Positions 1 to 8,365 of a stretch of DNA of 33,878 nt are shown here, piece by piece. Each line of letters opens with the position of its first letter. Positions within the stretch are counted from its first letter, which is position 1. Source of the stretch: Fibrobacter succinogenes (GTDB taxonomy: Bacteria; Fibrobacterota; Fibrobacteria; Fibrobacterales; Fibrobacteraceae); NCBI GenBank assembly GCA_902800345.1, contig CADCDO010000049.1, positions 1-33,878 of the forward strand. Reading direction: 5' to 3'. The notes under the pieces were generated by a model. That model saw only the letters and a list, made by a program, of their open reading frames with translations. It was not told the origin of the DNA and ran no database searches. A program made the position numbers and the translations under genes.

Positions 1-384
1 GTTTTTCTCTATAATTTGATCGATATCAAGAAAAGATACTTTGGGTAAATCTTTTGAAGTAAGTTTGCTCGATGAACTTGCAGGGGTGTTTGATGAACTT
101 GATGGTGCGTTATTAAAAGAACTTGACGGCGTTTTGTTGGATGAACTGAAGGCCGTTGCGCTCGATGAATTTTCCTGAGTACTTGAAGTTTGAACTGCAC
201 TTGATGAAAGCGGCTCGTTTGACGATGAACTTTCATTGACGAGGCTGCTGGATGATGGATCTTGATTGGCGATGTTGGGCGGGATTACAGGAAACTCGCT
301 GTTTGCATTGTCGCAGCTGAACCAGAAAAATGATGTGCACAAGAGGAATAGTTTGCCTAGAATATGATGAATTCTTTTGAACAT
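1..384 (-). CDS. Ser-rich lipoprotein, N-terminal part (runs off window)
   Basis: This is an open frame of 128 codons from an ATG at 384 down to base 1 with no stop, so the 3' end lies outside the window. An AAGGA ribosome site sits 8-9 nt before the ATG. The protein begins with a short basic segment, a hydrophobic stretch (GKLFLLCTSFFWFSC) and a Cys followed by DN, which reads as a lipoprotein signal with a weak lipobox. Residues ~45-105 are a low-complexity Ser/Asn/Pro linker with repeated SSS blocks, as in many Fibrobacter surface proteins. The functional domain is missing. The first 25 residues resemble those of the next gene (same MFxxIxxxLGK start, same C-D-N after the cleavage site), so the two are probably tandem paralogs. 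Function unknown. Confidence 0.75.
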   Translation of the reverse strand, partial: MFKRIHHILGKLFLLCTSFFWFSCDNANSEFPVIPPNIANQDPSSSSLVNESSSSNEPLSSSAVQTSSTQENSSSATAFSSSNKTPSSSFNNAPSSSSNTPASSSSKLTSKDLPKVSFLDIDQIIEKN

Positions 385-413
385 GATCGGATTCCTTTTG
401 AGTTGTTGCCTAA

Positions 414-953
414 TTAATTGCATTTTTCCATGCCTTGGTTGATTTCTTCGAGAGTGCTTTTTAAGGTTTCGTAGTAGTTTTTTTCTTTTCGTTGAAGTTC
501 CGCAATGTAAGCATCGTCGATGCGGACTCCATTATAAAAGCTGTTGCCGGGTTCTATTTCACAAGGCGTCAAATTTGTGGGGCATTCTTCAACACCGTAT
601 ACAGGGGCGTTTCCTAAAGTTTCTAATATATCCCTATAGCAACTATTCGATTTGTACCAATAGTTTGGTTCATCTTTGTGCTGTTCATTGATTTTCTCGA
701 TGGCAATGGATTTTGCGTGGGCTTGGGCTGAATAATAACTGTTCCATATTGTCATTTCGCAATATTCATGTTCGGGAATGCATTTTCCCTTAAGGCCAGT
801 CGTATCTGTTGAGGTCAACTTGGCCATTTCTTGCTCGATATCGATAAAAGGTTTTTCTTTGGCATCGGTCGAGCCGTTATCGCACCCTGCCCATAGAAAT
901 GCGGTTGTCGAAAGAAGTACTTTACCTAAAAACTTCTGGATTTTGATAAACAT
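414..953 (-). CDS. Small lipoprotein of unknown function
   Basis: This is a 179-residue protein starting at ATG 953 with GAGGGAA six nt upstream. The N-terminus has a basic start, a hydrophobic run and the lipobox LWAGC, so it is probably a lipid-anchored envelope protein. The mature part (~155 aa) is hydrophilic, charged and Cys-containing (PEHEYC, NSCYRD, EECPTN, LTPCEIE, MEKCN), which suggests disulfides in the periplasm or on the surface. The C-terminal third is helical and rich in Glu/Lys. I do not recognise a family. The gene sits 29 nt upstream of the truncated lipoprotein gene on the same strand and shares its signal-peptide pattern, so the two may be cotranscribed. Confidence 0.75.
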   Translation of the reverse strand: MFIKIQKFLGKVLLSTTAFLWAGCDNGSTDAKEKPFIDIEQEMAKLTSTDTTGLKGKCIPEHEYCEMTIWNSYYSAQAHAKSIAIEKINEQHKDEPNYWYKSNSCYRDILETLGNAPVYGVEECPTNLTPCEIEPGNSFYNGVRIDDAYIAELQRKEKNYYETLKSTLEEINQGMEKCN

Positions 954-1171
954 GAGTTCCCTCGATTTTTGACAAAGTCTTGTTATTGCGAACGACTAAT
1001 ACCCAACGGCTAATCACTAAAATAAATTAGTTTAATGTAAAGAAATGTAAGATTTGGCCTCGAAAGAACTGTTTTTTGAGTGTTATTCCCAATCTATTTG
1101 GATAAATGTATTATATAGAACAATCTTATTGATGAGACGAGCCTTTTTATGTCCATCCTGTAAACTGCCTG

Positions 1172-1310
1172 CTAAGTTCTAAGCTCTACCAACTAAACCC
1201 CATACCCCACACCTTCACTGGATCCTTCAGCCCTACAGGCTTCAGGATGACGATCCTAAGTTCTAAGCTCTACCGACTAAATCCCATAGCCCATACCTTC
1301 ACTGGTTCCC
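1172..1310. repeat. 84-bp imperfect tandem duplication
   Basis: The block beginning CTAAGTTCTAAGCTCTACC at 1172 recurs at 1256 with few substitutions (ACTAAACCCCATA versus ACTAAATCCCATA, CCTTCACTGGATCC versus CCTTCACTGGTTCC). The period is 84 bp and each copy runs into a REP-like segment. The sequence has no coding character. Confidence 0.8.
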
Positions 1311-1439
1311 CTGCGCTTCGCTCCGAGGATGACACGTCTCTCGTCCCTCGTCTCTCGTCAAACACTGGCTTCAGGATGACCCCGGAACAAGTCTGGGGCA
1401 GGCTCGGTGAACTTTCTACCACCTACTTCCTACTGTTTA

Positions 1440-1474
1440 CTAACCACTAATCACTAATCACTAACCACTAACCA
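1440..1474. repeat. Heptanucleotide repeat CTAAYCA x5
   Basis: Five uninterrupted 7-bp units: CTAACCA, CTAATCA twice, CTAACCA twice. The same unit appears inverted at 31711-31742 and as single copies near 1005. Confidence 0.9.
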
Positions 1475-1481
1475 CAAAACG

Positions 1482-1513
1482 TTACTGGATCCTTCGTTAC
1501 ACTCAGGATGACG
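1482..1513. repeat. REP-like foldback element
   Basis: TTACTGGATCC followed by a short GTTACACT centre and CAGGATGACG can fold back on itself (GGATCC/GGATG arms). Variants occur at 1216-1250, 1300-1333 and 1364-1380, and at 15512-15593 in both orientations. Lying just beyond the acyltransferase stop codon, it may act as the 3' end of that transcript. Confidence 0.65.
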
Positions 1514-1560
1514 CGTCTTTCGTCTTTCGTCTTTCGTCTCTCGTCTCTCGTCTTTCGTCT
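1514..1560. repeat. Heptanucleotide repeat CGTCTYT x6.7
   Basis: Units are CGTCTTT x3, CGTCTCT x2, CGTCTTT and a partial CGTCT. The array ends 3 bp before the stop codon of the minus-strand acyltransferase gene. The same heptamer is seen at 1334-1360, 31762-31805 and 32643-32675. Confidence 0.9.
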
Positions 1561-1563
1561 AAT

Positions 1564-3414
1564 TTAGAACTGGAAATAAATGAACGGGCAGGAATCTGCG
1601 CTCATGAACTGGTAGATGATAAAGATAATGAACGCGGTCGCGAGCACCATCAGAGGAATCGGGAGAGATGCAAAGATGATGCGGTAGCGGGACTTGACTC
1701 GTTTTGGAATCCAGTGAATCAGCATACCTGCAATGAACACGAGGATGATGTTGATATGTTCCATTGCGATGGGGTAAATCATGTCCAGGCGCCAGGCGGT
1801 CCCCATTTGGTTTACCATGTTCTTTGCCGTGTTCCATGCGACTTCGTTTGCTTCAGCCGGGTCGAGGTTCGATCCTGCACGGAAGAAGAGACGCGTGAAC
1901 GTGATGAATACGAACGTGAGCGTGACGTTCCAGGCCGTGGATAGCCATGGCAGCTGTTTTTTGCAGAATAAATGATAGACGATTGTTATGTAAATGCCGA
2001 CAAAGAGCACGCCGAACCACACGGCCGTTATCGCACATATTGGAATCGTATAGTGCTTGTAAAGAATTGCACTCAGAGCAAAGAATCCGAGAGCGATGGA
2101 GGCGCGGACGGTCGCGCTACGCTTGACCCAGAGCTTGTTGAACACTTGGCCAAAGCCGTTCAAGCCGCCCCAGATGATAAAGTTCCAGCTGGCTCCATGC
2201 CACCAACCGCCGACAATCTGCGTTGCCATGGCGTTCATGTTCGTGGTAATCGTCTTGCGGGATTCCGGCTTGAAGTATGCAAAAATCGCGATGTAGAGGA
2301 AGAACACGCCGAGCGCAATACCGACCCACATGCTGCCAGAAAGGAGTATGGCGACAAGGCTCAAAAATCCCATCCAGAAGAACGTGCCGACGGTTGCGTT
2401 CCTGTTACCGCCGAGAGGAATGTACAAGTAGTCGCGCCACCAACTAGAAAGCGAAATGTGCCAACGGCGCCAGAATTCGGTCGGGCTCTTTGCCTTGTAG
2501 GGGCTGTTGAAGTTCTGGGGCAGGCGGAATCCCATCAGGAGGGCAACGCCAATCGCGATATCCGTGTAACCCGAGAAGTCGGCGTAGACCTGTAACGAAT
2601 AAGCGAAGAGGGCAATCAAGTTTTCTAGACCGGTGAACAAAAGCGGCGTATCGAAAACTCGGTCGACAAAGTTCGTGGCGAGATAGTCGCTCAAGATAAT
2701 CTTCTTGGCAAGACCGTTCAGAATCCAGAAGACGGCCATGCCGAATGCGCGGCGGGGGAGGAAATACGGCTTGTAAAGTTGCGGTACGAACTTGTCTGCA
2801 CGGACAATCGGGCCTGCTACAAGCTGCGGGAAGAACGAAAGGTAAAAACCGAAATTGAGAATGTTCGTGACGGCCTTGATCTTGCCGCGATAAATATCGA
2901 TGCAGTAGCTCATCGCCTGGAACGTGAAGAACGAAATACCGACCGGAAGGATAATTTGATCGACGAGCGAGTGTGTTCCGAACAGTTCGTTGCTTGCGGC
3001 CGCAAAGAAGTTATAGACATGGAGCTCGATGCCGGTAAAGTCGTAAAGTGCGTCCAAGAAGAAATAGGAGTATTTATAATAACATAGCACCAGCAAGTCG
3101 ATGATGACTACGATAATCATCAAGAGTTTCTTTATCCATTTTGTTTCTGACTTTTCAATCCATTTGCCGATGAAAAAGTTCGCGATGACGCAGAAGATGA
3201 GAATGCATACGTAACTTCCGCTCGTCTTGTAGTAGAAGAACAAGCTTGTGCCGAAGAGGAACGCATTGCGTAACAGTAGTTTGCTATGAATAATCGAGAA
3301 TATGGCGAAAACAACCGCGAAGAATCCCCAGAAGTAGAACTGAGTAAAGAGTAACGGGGAGTTGGGGTCAAACGCGAATGTGCGTGTCAGGTAAGGGATG
3401 ATATAGTCAAGCAT
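1564..3414 (-). CDS. MBOAT family membrane O-acyltransferase (AlgI/DltB-like)
   Basis: This 616-residue polytopic membrane protein has the signature blocks of membrane-bound O-acyltransferases: SFFPQLVAGPIVR (~193-205), ADFSGYTDIAIG (~278-289), NFNSPYKAKSPTEFWRRWHISLSSW (~301-325), IPLGGNR and WWHGASWN. H319 and H406 fit the conserved MBOAT histidines. In this family AlgI/DltB-type enzymes move an acyl group across the membrane to an extracellular glycan, usually with a periplasmic SGNH partner. Two SGNH-like proteins are encoded immediately upstream, which supports an exported-polysaccharide acylation role. It is longer than typical AlgI/DltB proteins (about 400-520 aa), with extra TM segments after residue 350. 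No clear ribosome site precedes ATG 3414. The substrate is unknown. Confidence 0.9.
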   Translation of the reverse strand: MLDYIIPYLTRTFAFDPNSPLLFTQFYFWGFFAVVFAIFSIIHSKLLLRNAFLFGTSLFFYYKTSGSYVCILIFCVIANFFIGKWIEKSETKWIKKLLMIIVVIIDLLVLCYYKYSYFFLDALYDFTGIELHVYNFFAAASNELFGTHSLVDQIILPVGISFFTFQAMSYCIDIYRGKIKAVTNILNFGFYLSFFPQLVAGPIVRADKFVPQLYKPYFLPRRAFGMAVFWILNGLAKKIILSDYLATNFVDRVFDTPLLFTGLENLIALFAYSLQVYADFSGYTDIAIGVALLMGFRLPQNFNSPYKAKSPTEFWRRWHISLSSWWRDYLYIPLGGNRNATVGTFFWMGFLSLVAILLSGSMWVGIALGVFFLYIAIFAYFKPESRKTITTNMNAMATQIVGGWWHGASWNFIIWGGLNGFGQVFNKLWVKRSATVRASIALGFFALSAILYKHYTIPICAITAVWFGVLFVGIYITIVYHLFCKKQLPWLSTAWNVTLTFVFITFTRLFFRAGSNLDPAEANEVAWNTAKNMVNQMGTAWRLDMIYPIAMEHINIILVFIAGMLIHWIPKRVKSRYRIIFASLPIPLMVLATAFIIFIIYQFMSADSCPFIYFQF

Positions 3415-3444
3415 GGTATTTGGACTTGTATATTTGAGGAGGGA

Positions 3445-5349
3445 TTATTTGTCCTGTGCTTTGGGTTTCAATGGAATTTGAATTGTGGGCTGCGTGTTTT
3501 GCGACGCCTGCTTTAAAACTTTGGGCATAGGGATATCGGCATTTGCAGCCGATGCGACTTTAGGCATTTGTGGGGCCGAAATCGTTTTTGTCGCGGGCTT
3601 TGCTGGGGGCGGCACGACTTGTTGTGTCTTTACCGCTTTCTGGAGTCCGCGTGTTTCTGCTATAATGGCTTGGGGTGATTTTGTCTGCATCTGAACAGGT
3701 GCTTTCTTTTCTGCCGCGATATATGTAGCGGGTGTTTTTATCGGGGTTGCCTCTGTCGGAGTCATTTTCGCTTGAACTGTCACGGGCGATTCTGCCGGGA
3801 GGTTCGCGATGTGGTCAAAGTAGGCTTGCATCAAAGCCTTGTAGAACATGTCGCCGAGCAACTGGTAACCGGCCGTCTTGAAGTGGACTTTGTCTTTTTT
3901 GGCGAGATCGGCCTTTTCCCATTTAGCCATGGATCCAAGCCCGCCCATGATGGAGAACTTGTCCCAAACGCCGGCCTTGTGTTTGTCGGCGAGCATAAAG
4001 AACGACTTGCGTGCGACTTCTCCGTTCGGGTGCTGTACGTACTTTCTCTTGCGTATTTTGCGGTAGGAGTCGTTATTCGTCTCGAAGATGAATGCGGTCT
4101 TGGGGCTAACCTTGCGGATGCGCTTGATGAGCATGTCGTATTCGTCGCGGAATTGCTTGTCGTTGAACACTTCGACGTTCGCGTCGTTGATGCCGATGGC
4201 GAAAATGACGAGATCCGGCTTGTAGTACGACATTTCCTTTTCGAACAGCGGGCATGTCTCTTCAAAATAGTGCGAAACTTTTGCTCCGTTGATGCCTACG
4301 TTCGTGTAAATGATGCCTGGAGCGTTGTTCTCGGCGAGGATGCCGGTGAGCGTAAAGCGTGGACGAGGCGGTACGGTATCGATTGCCGAGGAGTCTCCGC
4401 GTGCGGTTTCGGTCAATCCGTCTTCGTCCCGGTTGAGGCAGTTCGTGTCGAGCACGTCGTCACAGTCGCCCTGGTACATGGAATCGAGGGACAACGCTGC
4501 TTCCGTATTCGATGTGGACGAGGGCAAAAGTCCGAGCGAATCAAGCCTCATGGAGTCGGCCACCCGGGCCAATGAATCGGCTCGCGCCACGGAATCCTTG
4601 AAGAGCGAATCCGTGATGAATGCGGTCGCTTCGGCCTGTTTTGTCGAATCTGCCCAGCGGAATGCAATTTGTATGGTATCGATCGGGCGTGGGCTCGTAA
4701 ACACGTAGCTCTGGCTTGCTGCATCCAACGTTCCGAAAACATCCATGGAATCGATGCGGAGTACCGGTTGCACGTCGTTGCTGTCGCTGAAACCGAAAAG
4801 CCTAAAGCTCGTTTCTCCCCAAATGGGTTCGGAGTTGTACTTGTCCAGCAGGAGTGTGATTTCTGCACGCGGGTCGCTTGTGCTTATCGCAATACCGAGG
4901 AGTCCGAGCGGTTTGGTGATTTCTTTTTGGACGTTCTTGTTCTTGTCCCAAATTCCTTTGTAATAACTGGCGTAGCTTGCCGGTGTATTTGTTCTTGCCG
5001 CCGAGTAGGGGAATACAAAACCGCGACCTGCCGAGGCACCCGGATATTCTTTAATTAGGTGCTCGCGGATACGCCCTGAGATGACGTCGGCCTGCAAGTG
5101 CGAACCTCCGATATGCAGAATTCTCACCTTGCCGCGGTTCTCGAAAACAAGTGTGTCGAGCTTTTTGAAGAACGGCTCGAAACTTGCATTGCCATGTGGA
5201 AACTGGATGGTGTTCAGGGACGTGTCTATAAAATCGTATTTCGTAAAGTCTACGTCATAAAAGCCGGGAGTGATGACCATGTCTTTGGCCGAGGCTCCCA
5301 GACTAAATATGCCGAGCATGGCTGCAATGACGGCATGCTTTTTTCTCAC
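3445..5349 (-). CDS. Periplasmic SGNH/GDSL hydrolase-like protein
   Basis: This is a 634-residue exported protein with a signal peptide (cut near GASA, residue ~21). SGNH blocks are visible: HIGGSHLQAD (Ser83), VGINGAKVSHY, FAIGINDANVE and DKVHFKTAGYQ, which supplies the Asp-x-x-His pair. A Ser/Asp/Ala-rich insert (~240-325) splits the fold. After residue ~530 the chain becomes a ~100-residue Pro/Lys/Ala/Gln tail that looks disordered and could span the envelope or bind a polyanion. The start is GTG, directly adjoining the TAA of the upstream gene. The ribosome site GGAGGAGG lies in that gene's last codons, so the two are translationally coupled. Given the MBOAT neighbour it probably transfers or removes acyl groups on a surface glycan. 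Confidence 0.85.
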   Translation of the reverse strand: MRKKHAVIAAMLGIFSLGASAKDMVITPGFYDVDFTKYDFIDTSLNTIQFPHGNASFEPFFKKLDTLVFENRGKVRILHIGGSHLQADVISGRIREHLIKEYPGASAGRGFVFPYSAARTNTPASYASYYKGIWDKNKNVQKEITKPLGLLGIAISTSDPRAEITLLLDKYNSEPIWGETSFRLFGFSDSNDVQPVLRIDSMDVFGTLDAASQSYVFTSPRPIDTIQIAFRWADSTKQAEATAFITDSLFKDSVARADSLARVADSMRLDSLGLLPSSTSNTEAALSLDSMYQGDCDDVLDTNCLNRDEDGLTETARGDSSAIDTVPPRPRFTLTGILAENNAPGIIYTNVGINGAKVSHYFEETCPLFEKEMSYYKPDLVIFAIGINDANVEVFNDKQFRDEYDMLIKRIRKVSPKTAFIFETNNDSYRKIRKRKYVQHPNGEVARKSFFMLADKHKAGVWDKFSIMGGLGSMAKWEKADLAKKDKVHFKTAGYQLLGDMFYKALMQAYFDHIANLPAESPVTVQAKMTPTEATPIKTPATYIAAEKKAPVQMQTKSPQAIIAETRGLQKAVKTQQVVPPPAKPATKTISAPQMPKVASAANADIPMPKVLKQASQNTQPTIQIPLKPKAQDK

Positions 5350-6987
5350 TTATACGCCTCCTCCGGCTTTTGTGGATTTAGCTTTTGATTTTTCCGTGTT
5401 CAGATCAATTACTTTGGTCGTGTCCGCGTCTTTCTTTTCCTTGTTGGAAATCTTGCGGATATCCCTGAGCTTCGAATCGTTCAGGTTGTGCCTGTCGCGG
5501 AACTGGAAATAATCGTAGTACATGTGGAGCGACGAGCAGAACAGGTCGCCCATGTTGGCTGCACCACGGCGTGTAAAGTGAATATGGTCTGTAAAGCCGA
5601 GCGGAGGATTCCTTTTCACCCACTTCGACATGGAACCTTCGCCGCCCATCACGCGGTTCATGTCCCAGTAGGCGAGTCCGTTTTCAAGCGCGACTTCGCG
5701 AAGCATCTTGATGGCCAAGGGAAGGCCTGAGTACGTCTGCCATCTTCCGCCAATTTGTTTTTCCATGTGGGCAGGACCGATAAAGAGAATGTCCGCGTCG
5801 GGATTGGCTTTCTGAATGGCGTGAATTTGTCTGGTGATGAGTTTCCTGCTCCAATCGACGGTCTTGGCTGACATGTTCGGTACCATGTTTCCGCCATATT
5901 CCATCAAAATGAGTCTGACGTTCATCGCCTTGTAGCATTCGGCAAGGAGCTCGTTGTCGACCTTGTGGAATATCGTACCGGAACTACCGCGCATGGCTAC
6001 GTTATCCACAGCGATACCGTATGCGCCATCGACTGAAATCGCATAGATTTCGTTGCGGCCGCTCATAGAAATCTTGATATTCGAAGTCGTGTCGGGGAGT
6101 TTCCACGTATAGACGACAAGCTTGGTAAGGCTATCTACAGTCGGAGGTTCGGCAACAACCTTCTTGTTCTTTGTCTTGAACTTGGGGGTGCCGTCTGCAT
6201 TTTCACCGACCTGTTCGGTAACCGCTACATCGTAGGTGAGCGTCAGCTTGAGCTTGCCGCGTTTGCCGGCGAGAACCTTGATTGTCGAGTAGTCGCCTAC
6301 GTGCGGATAAACTTCTTTGCGGCTTTCACGCTTCTTGACTCCGATAGTCGCAGAACCGTTAAGCTCGCCTATCTGCAACAGGAGCCCGTAACGGTTGTGC
6401 GTAGCCTGGTCTTCCTTGTGCCCAAAGATTATGTAGCGCTGCATGTTGCCGCTGTTGGACTGGGCGGTGGACATCGACTGGATATGCGCTACGGCAGGGA
6501 GCAGGCCCGGCCCGTGACCGCCGAATTCCTTCTGCAGGTCTTCACGGATTGTCGAAGAAATACGGTCTTCTTCGAGCTGCGAGTCACCATAATGGATTAC
6601 GTGGACGACGCTGGAATCCTTCTGTGCCAACTGGAGATTCAAGAAGAATCGGTCAAACCACGTCGGATCGTCGTTCGGCAAATCAAAGCGTGTGCGACCT
6701 TCCCTGAAGAAGTCCTCGTAATACTTGAGCGAATCCGAGTATGCCGCAAACTGCTTCTGCTTTGTCTCTTCCATCATTTCGCGGAAGGCTTCTTCCGGAT
6801 CGACGGACTGATCCTTGATGACGTTCCCGGCGGAGTCGGTAACCTGTTTCTCGAATACTTCCGAAAGCTTCGGATAGCGCAGCGTTGTGTCGCCGATTTG
6901 AATTCCGTCTTCGGGGTAGGCGAGTGCCATCACGCCGAGGACGAGGAACAATGAAAGAATGCTTAGTAGTGTTTTTACTGGTGTCAT
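5350..6987 (-). CDS. SGNH/GDSL hydrolase-like exported protein
   Basis: This 545-residue protein has an N-terminal signal peptide or anchor (residues ~5-24). SGNH motifs are clear: HYGDSQLEED (nucleophile Ser136), AMRGSSG (block II Gly), LMEYGGN (block III) and DHIHFTRRGAANMGD (catalytic Asp/His). The two SGNH proteins in this operon are diverged paralogs with the same block spacing at the C-terminal end. The gene follows hisS after 37 bp containing a stem-loop and ends in Gly-Gly-Gly-Val codons that double as the ribosome site of the next gene. It probably acts in the periplasm with the downstream MBOAT protein. Whether it is a transferase or an esterase cannot be told from sequence. Confidence 0.87.
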   Translation of the reverse strand: MTPVKTLLSILSLFLVLGVMALAYPEDGIQIGDTTLRYPKLSEVFEKQVTDSAGNVIKDQSVDPEEAFREMMEETKQKQFAAYSDSLKYYEDFFREGRTRFDLPNDDPTWFDRFFLNLQLAQKDSSVVHVIHYGDSQLEEDRISSTIREDLQKEFGGHGPGLLPAVAHIQSMSTAQSNSGNMQRYIIFGHKEDQATHNRYGLLLQIGELNGSATIGVKKRESRKEVYPHVGDYSTIKVLAGKRGKLKLTLTYDVAVTEQVGENADGTPKFKTKNKKVVAEPPTVDSLTKLVVYTWKLPDTTSNIKISMSGRNEIYAISVDGAYGIAVDNVAMRGSSGTIFHKVDNELLAECYKAMNVRLILMEYGGNMVPNMSAKTVDWSRKLITRQIHAIQKANPDADILFIGPAHMEKQIGGRWQTYSGLPLAIKMLREVALENGLAYWDMNRVMGGEGSMSKWVKRNPPLGFTDHIHFTRRGAANMGDLFCSSLHMYYDYFQFRDRHNLNDSKLRDIRKISNKEKKDADTTKVIDLNTEKSKAKSTKAGGGV

Positions 6988-6998
6988 GCAGAGATGTC

Positions 6999-7019
6999 AT
7001 CCCCGGCTTGACCGGGGAT
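6999..7019. repeat. Perfect stem-loop, REP-like
   Basis: ATCCCCGG, loop CTTGA, CCGGGGAT: an 8-bp perfect GC-rich stem between hisS and the first SGNH gene, followed by CATGACA-type sequence on the minus strand. It lacks a T-tract in the direction of transcription, so it more likely marks an mRNA processing or stability point inside the operon than a full terminator. A degenerate relative lies at 22811-22838. Confidence 0.75.
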
Positions 7020-7024
7020 CTCCT

Positions 7025-8329
7025 TTAAGCCTTTTTTGTTTCGATGTTCTGCTTGCTGCGTTCAACAATCGCATTGACATCGCCCACGTGCATGGTGCCG
7101 TCGCGGAGGTCCTTGAATTCGAACTGTCCGGCAGCCGCCTTGTCGCCATCCACGTAGACGACAATCGAAGCGCCCTGGTAGTTTGCCTGTTCCAGCTGCT
7201 TGCCCATTTTCATGGTCGAAAGCGGGTGAGAAACTGAGTTTCCGTTTGCGCGGAACACTTGGGCCGTTTCGAAAATCTTCTTCATGTCGTTCGTGAAGCT
7301 TGCGATGTAAAAGTCCACATGCTGTTTGGGGCTCGGCAAAAGTCCACGTTCGCGGAGGAGGTCGGCGAGTACGACGTCGCCCATGCCAAAGCCAACGCCT
7401 GGGATGCGGTCGCCACCGAGCTTTTCGGTGAGGCTATCGTAACGTCCGCCGCCTGCGATAGCGCGCATGGATTTGCCCTTGTCGAACACTTCGAAAACGA
7501 TGCCCGTGTAGTAGGCGAGGCCGCGCACAATGGAGAGGTCGAGGTTTACGCATTCGCTAAAGCCTGCGGCGGCAAGCGTTGCGAACAAGTCTTCGATTTC
7601 GGCGAGTGCGGCAGTCGCGTTTTCGCTCTTGACGGCGGCCTTCACTTCTTCGATAGACTTGCAGCTCATGAAATCGTCAAGCTGCTTGATTTGTGCCTCG
7701 GAAAGACCTGCTTCGGTGAGCGCCTTGGCAAAGGCTTCCGGACCGATTTTCAAACGACGGTCGAGTACCGGATAGACAAGCGCCGGGTTCGGGGCGCCAA
7801 TTTCTTCGAGGTAGGTGGCGAGGAGCTTGCGGCTCGAAACGCCAATTGCAAAATCGCTGTCCTTGAGGCCGAACTTGCGCAACATCGTGGCGATAGAAGC
7901 GAGTAAATCGGCTTCGGCGTAGATGCTTTCGGTACCGATAATGTCCATGTTCAGCTGGAAAAATTCGCGGAGGCGACCCTTCTGAGCTTTTTCGTAGCGG
8001 AACAGGCGCGGCATGGAGAACCACTTGAACGGTTTCTTGAGTTCGCGGGCCTTCTGGATAACGAGACGTGCAAGTGTCGGGGTCATTTCGGGGCGGAGCG
8101 CAATTTCGCGGTCGCCCTTGTCTTTAAAGTTGTAGAGCTGGCTTACAATTTCGTCGCCGGACTTTCCGGTATAAAGTTCCAGATGTTCGAACATCGGACC
8201 TTCGTATTCTTCGTAGGCGAAGCTTTCGGCGACCTTGCGCCAAGTGTCAAAAATATAGTTCTGGATGCGTTCGGCTTCCGGGTAAAAATCGCGTGTGCCC
8301 TTAGGCAGTTGAGGAATAGCAATACTCAT
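7025..8329 (-). CDS. hisS: Histidine--tRNA ligase
   Basis: This class II aminoacyl-tRNA synthetase charges tRNA-His in the cytoplasm. Class II motifs are present: PKGTRDFYPEA at the N-terminus, RPEMTPTLARL (motif 2 entry), RYEKAQKGRLREFFQ (motif 2 loop), GLAYYTGIVFEVF (HisA region), IAGGGRYDSL and GVGFGMGDVVL (motif 3). A C-terminal anticodon-binding domain follows. The length (~434 aa) is normal. I chose ATG 8329. An in-frame GTG at 8338 also exists, but the -10 box TATATT at 8340-8345 would place transcription start downstream of it. There is no Shine-Dalgarno site, so the mRNA is probably leaderless or nearly so. The gene heads the minus-strand run that includes the SGNH/MBOAT genes. Confidence 0.96.
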   Translation of the reverse strand: MSIAIPQLPKGTRDFYPEAERIQNYIFDTWRKVAESFAYEEYEGPMFEHLELYTGKSGDEIVSQLYNFKDKGDREIALRPEMTPTLARLVIQKARELKKPFKWFSMPRLFRYEKAQKGRLREFFQLNMDIIGTESIYAEADLLASIATMLRKFGLKDSDFAIGVSSRKLLATYLEEIGAPNPALVYPVLDRRLKIGPEAFAKALTEAGLSEAQIKQLDDFMSCKSIEEVKAAVKSENATAALAEIEDLFATLAAAGFSECVNLDLSIVRGLAYYTGIVFEVFDKGKSMRAIAGGGRYDSLTEKLGGDRIPGVGFGMGDVVLADLLRERGLLPSPKQHVDFYIASFTNDMKKIFETAQVFRANGNSVSHPLSTMKMGKQLEQANYQGASIVVYVDGDKAAAGQFEFKDLRDGTMHVGDVNAIVERSKQNIETKKA

Positions 8330-8339
8330 AGTGGGCACA

Positions 8340-8345
8340 AATATA
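8340..8345 (-). promoter_or_regulatory. -10 box of hisS
   Basis: TATATT on the minus strand, 10 nt before ATG 8329. The matching TATATT-ATG arrangement is seen before several other genes in this window. Confidence 0.5.
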
Positions 8346-8365
8346 GTTTTTTAGTTATTGGAGCG

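Larger units (their letters stand above)
954..1563. other. Gene-free, repeat-rich intergenic stretch
   Basis: I see no credible gene here. Bases 954-1130 hold the leader of the lipoprotein gene and AT-rich sequence. From 1172 the stretch is made of an ~84-bp imperfect tandem duplication, several REP-like segments (CTGGATCC/CTGGTTCC ... AGGATGAC), a CTAAYCA heptamer run and a CGTCTTT/CGTCTCT heptamer run that ends 3 bp before the stop codon of the acyltransferase gene. An apparent 67-codon plus-strand frame (1247-1450) lies wholly inside the repeats and was not accepted. Confidence 0.7.

Noticed and set aside
9..236. A 75-codon minus-strand frame near the left edge
   Set aside because: It is out of frame with the lipoprotein frame that runs from 384 to the window edge, which has a ribosome site, signal peptide and Ser linker.
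1247..1450. A plus-strand 67-codon frame in the intergenic region
   Set aside because: It lies wholly inside REP-like and tandem repeats, with no ribosome site.
1972..2595. A 207-codon plus-strand frame across the acyltransferase gene
   Set aside because: It overlaps conserved MBOAT motifs on the other strand and has no recognisable features.
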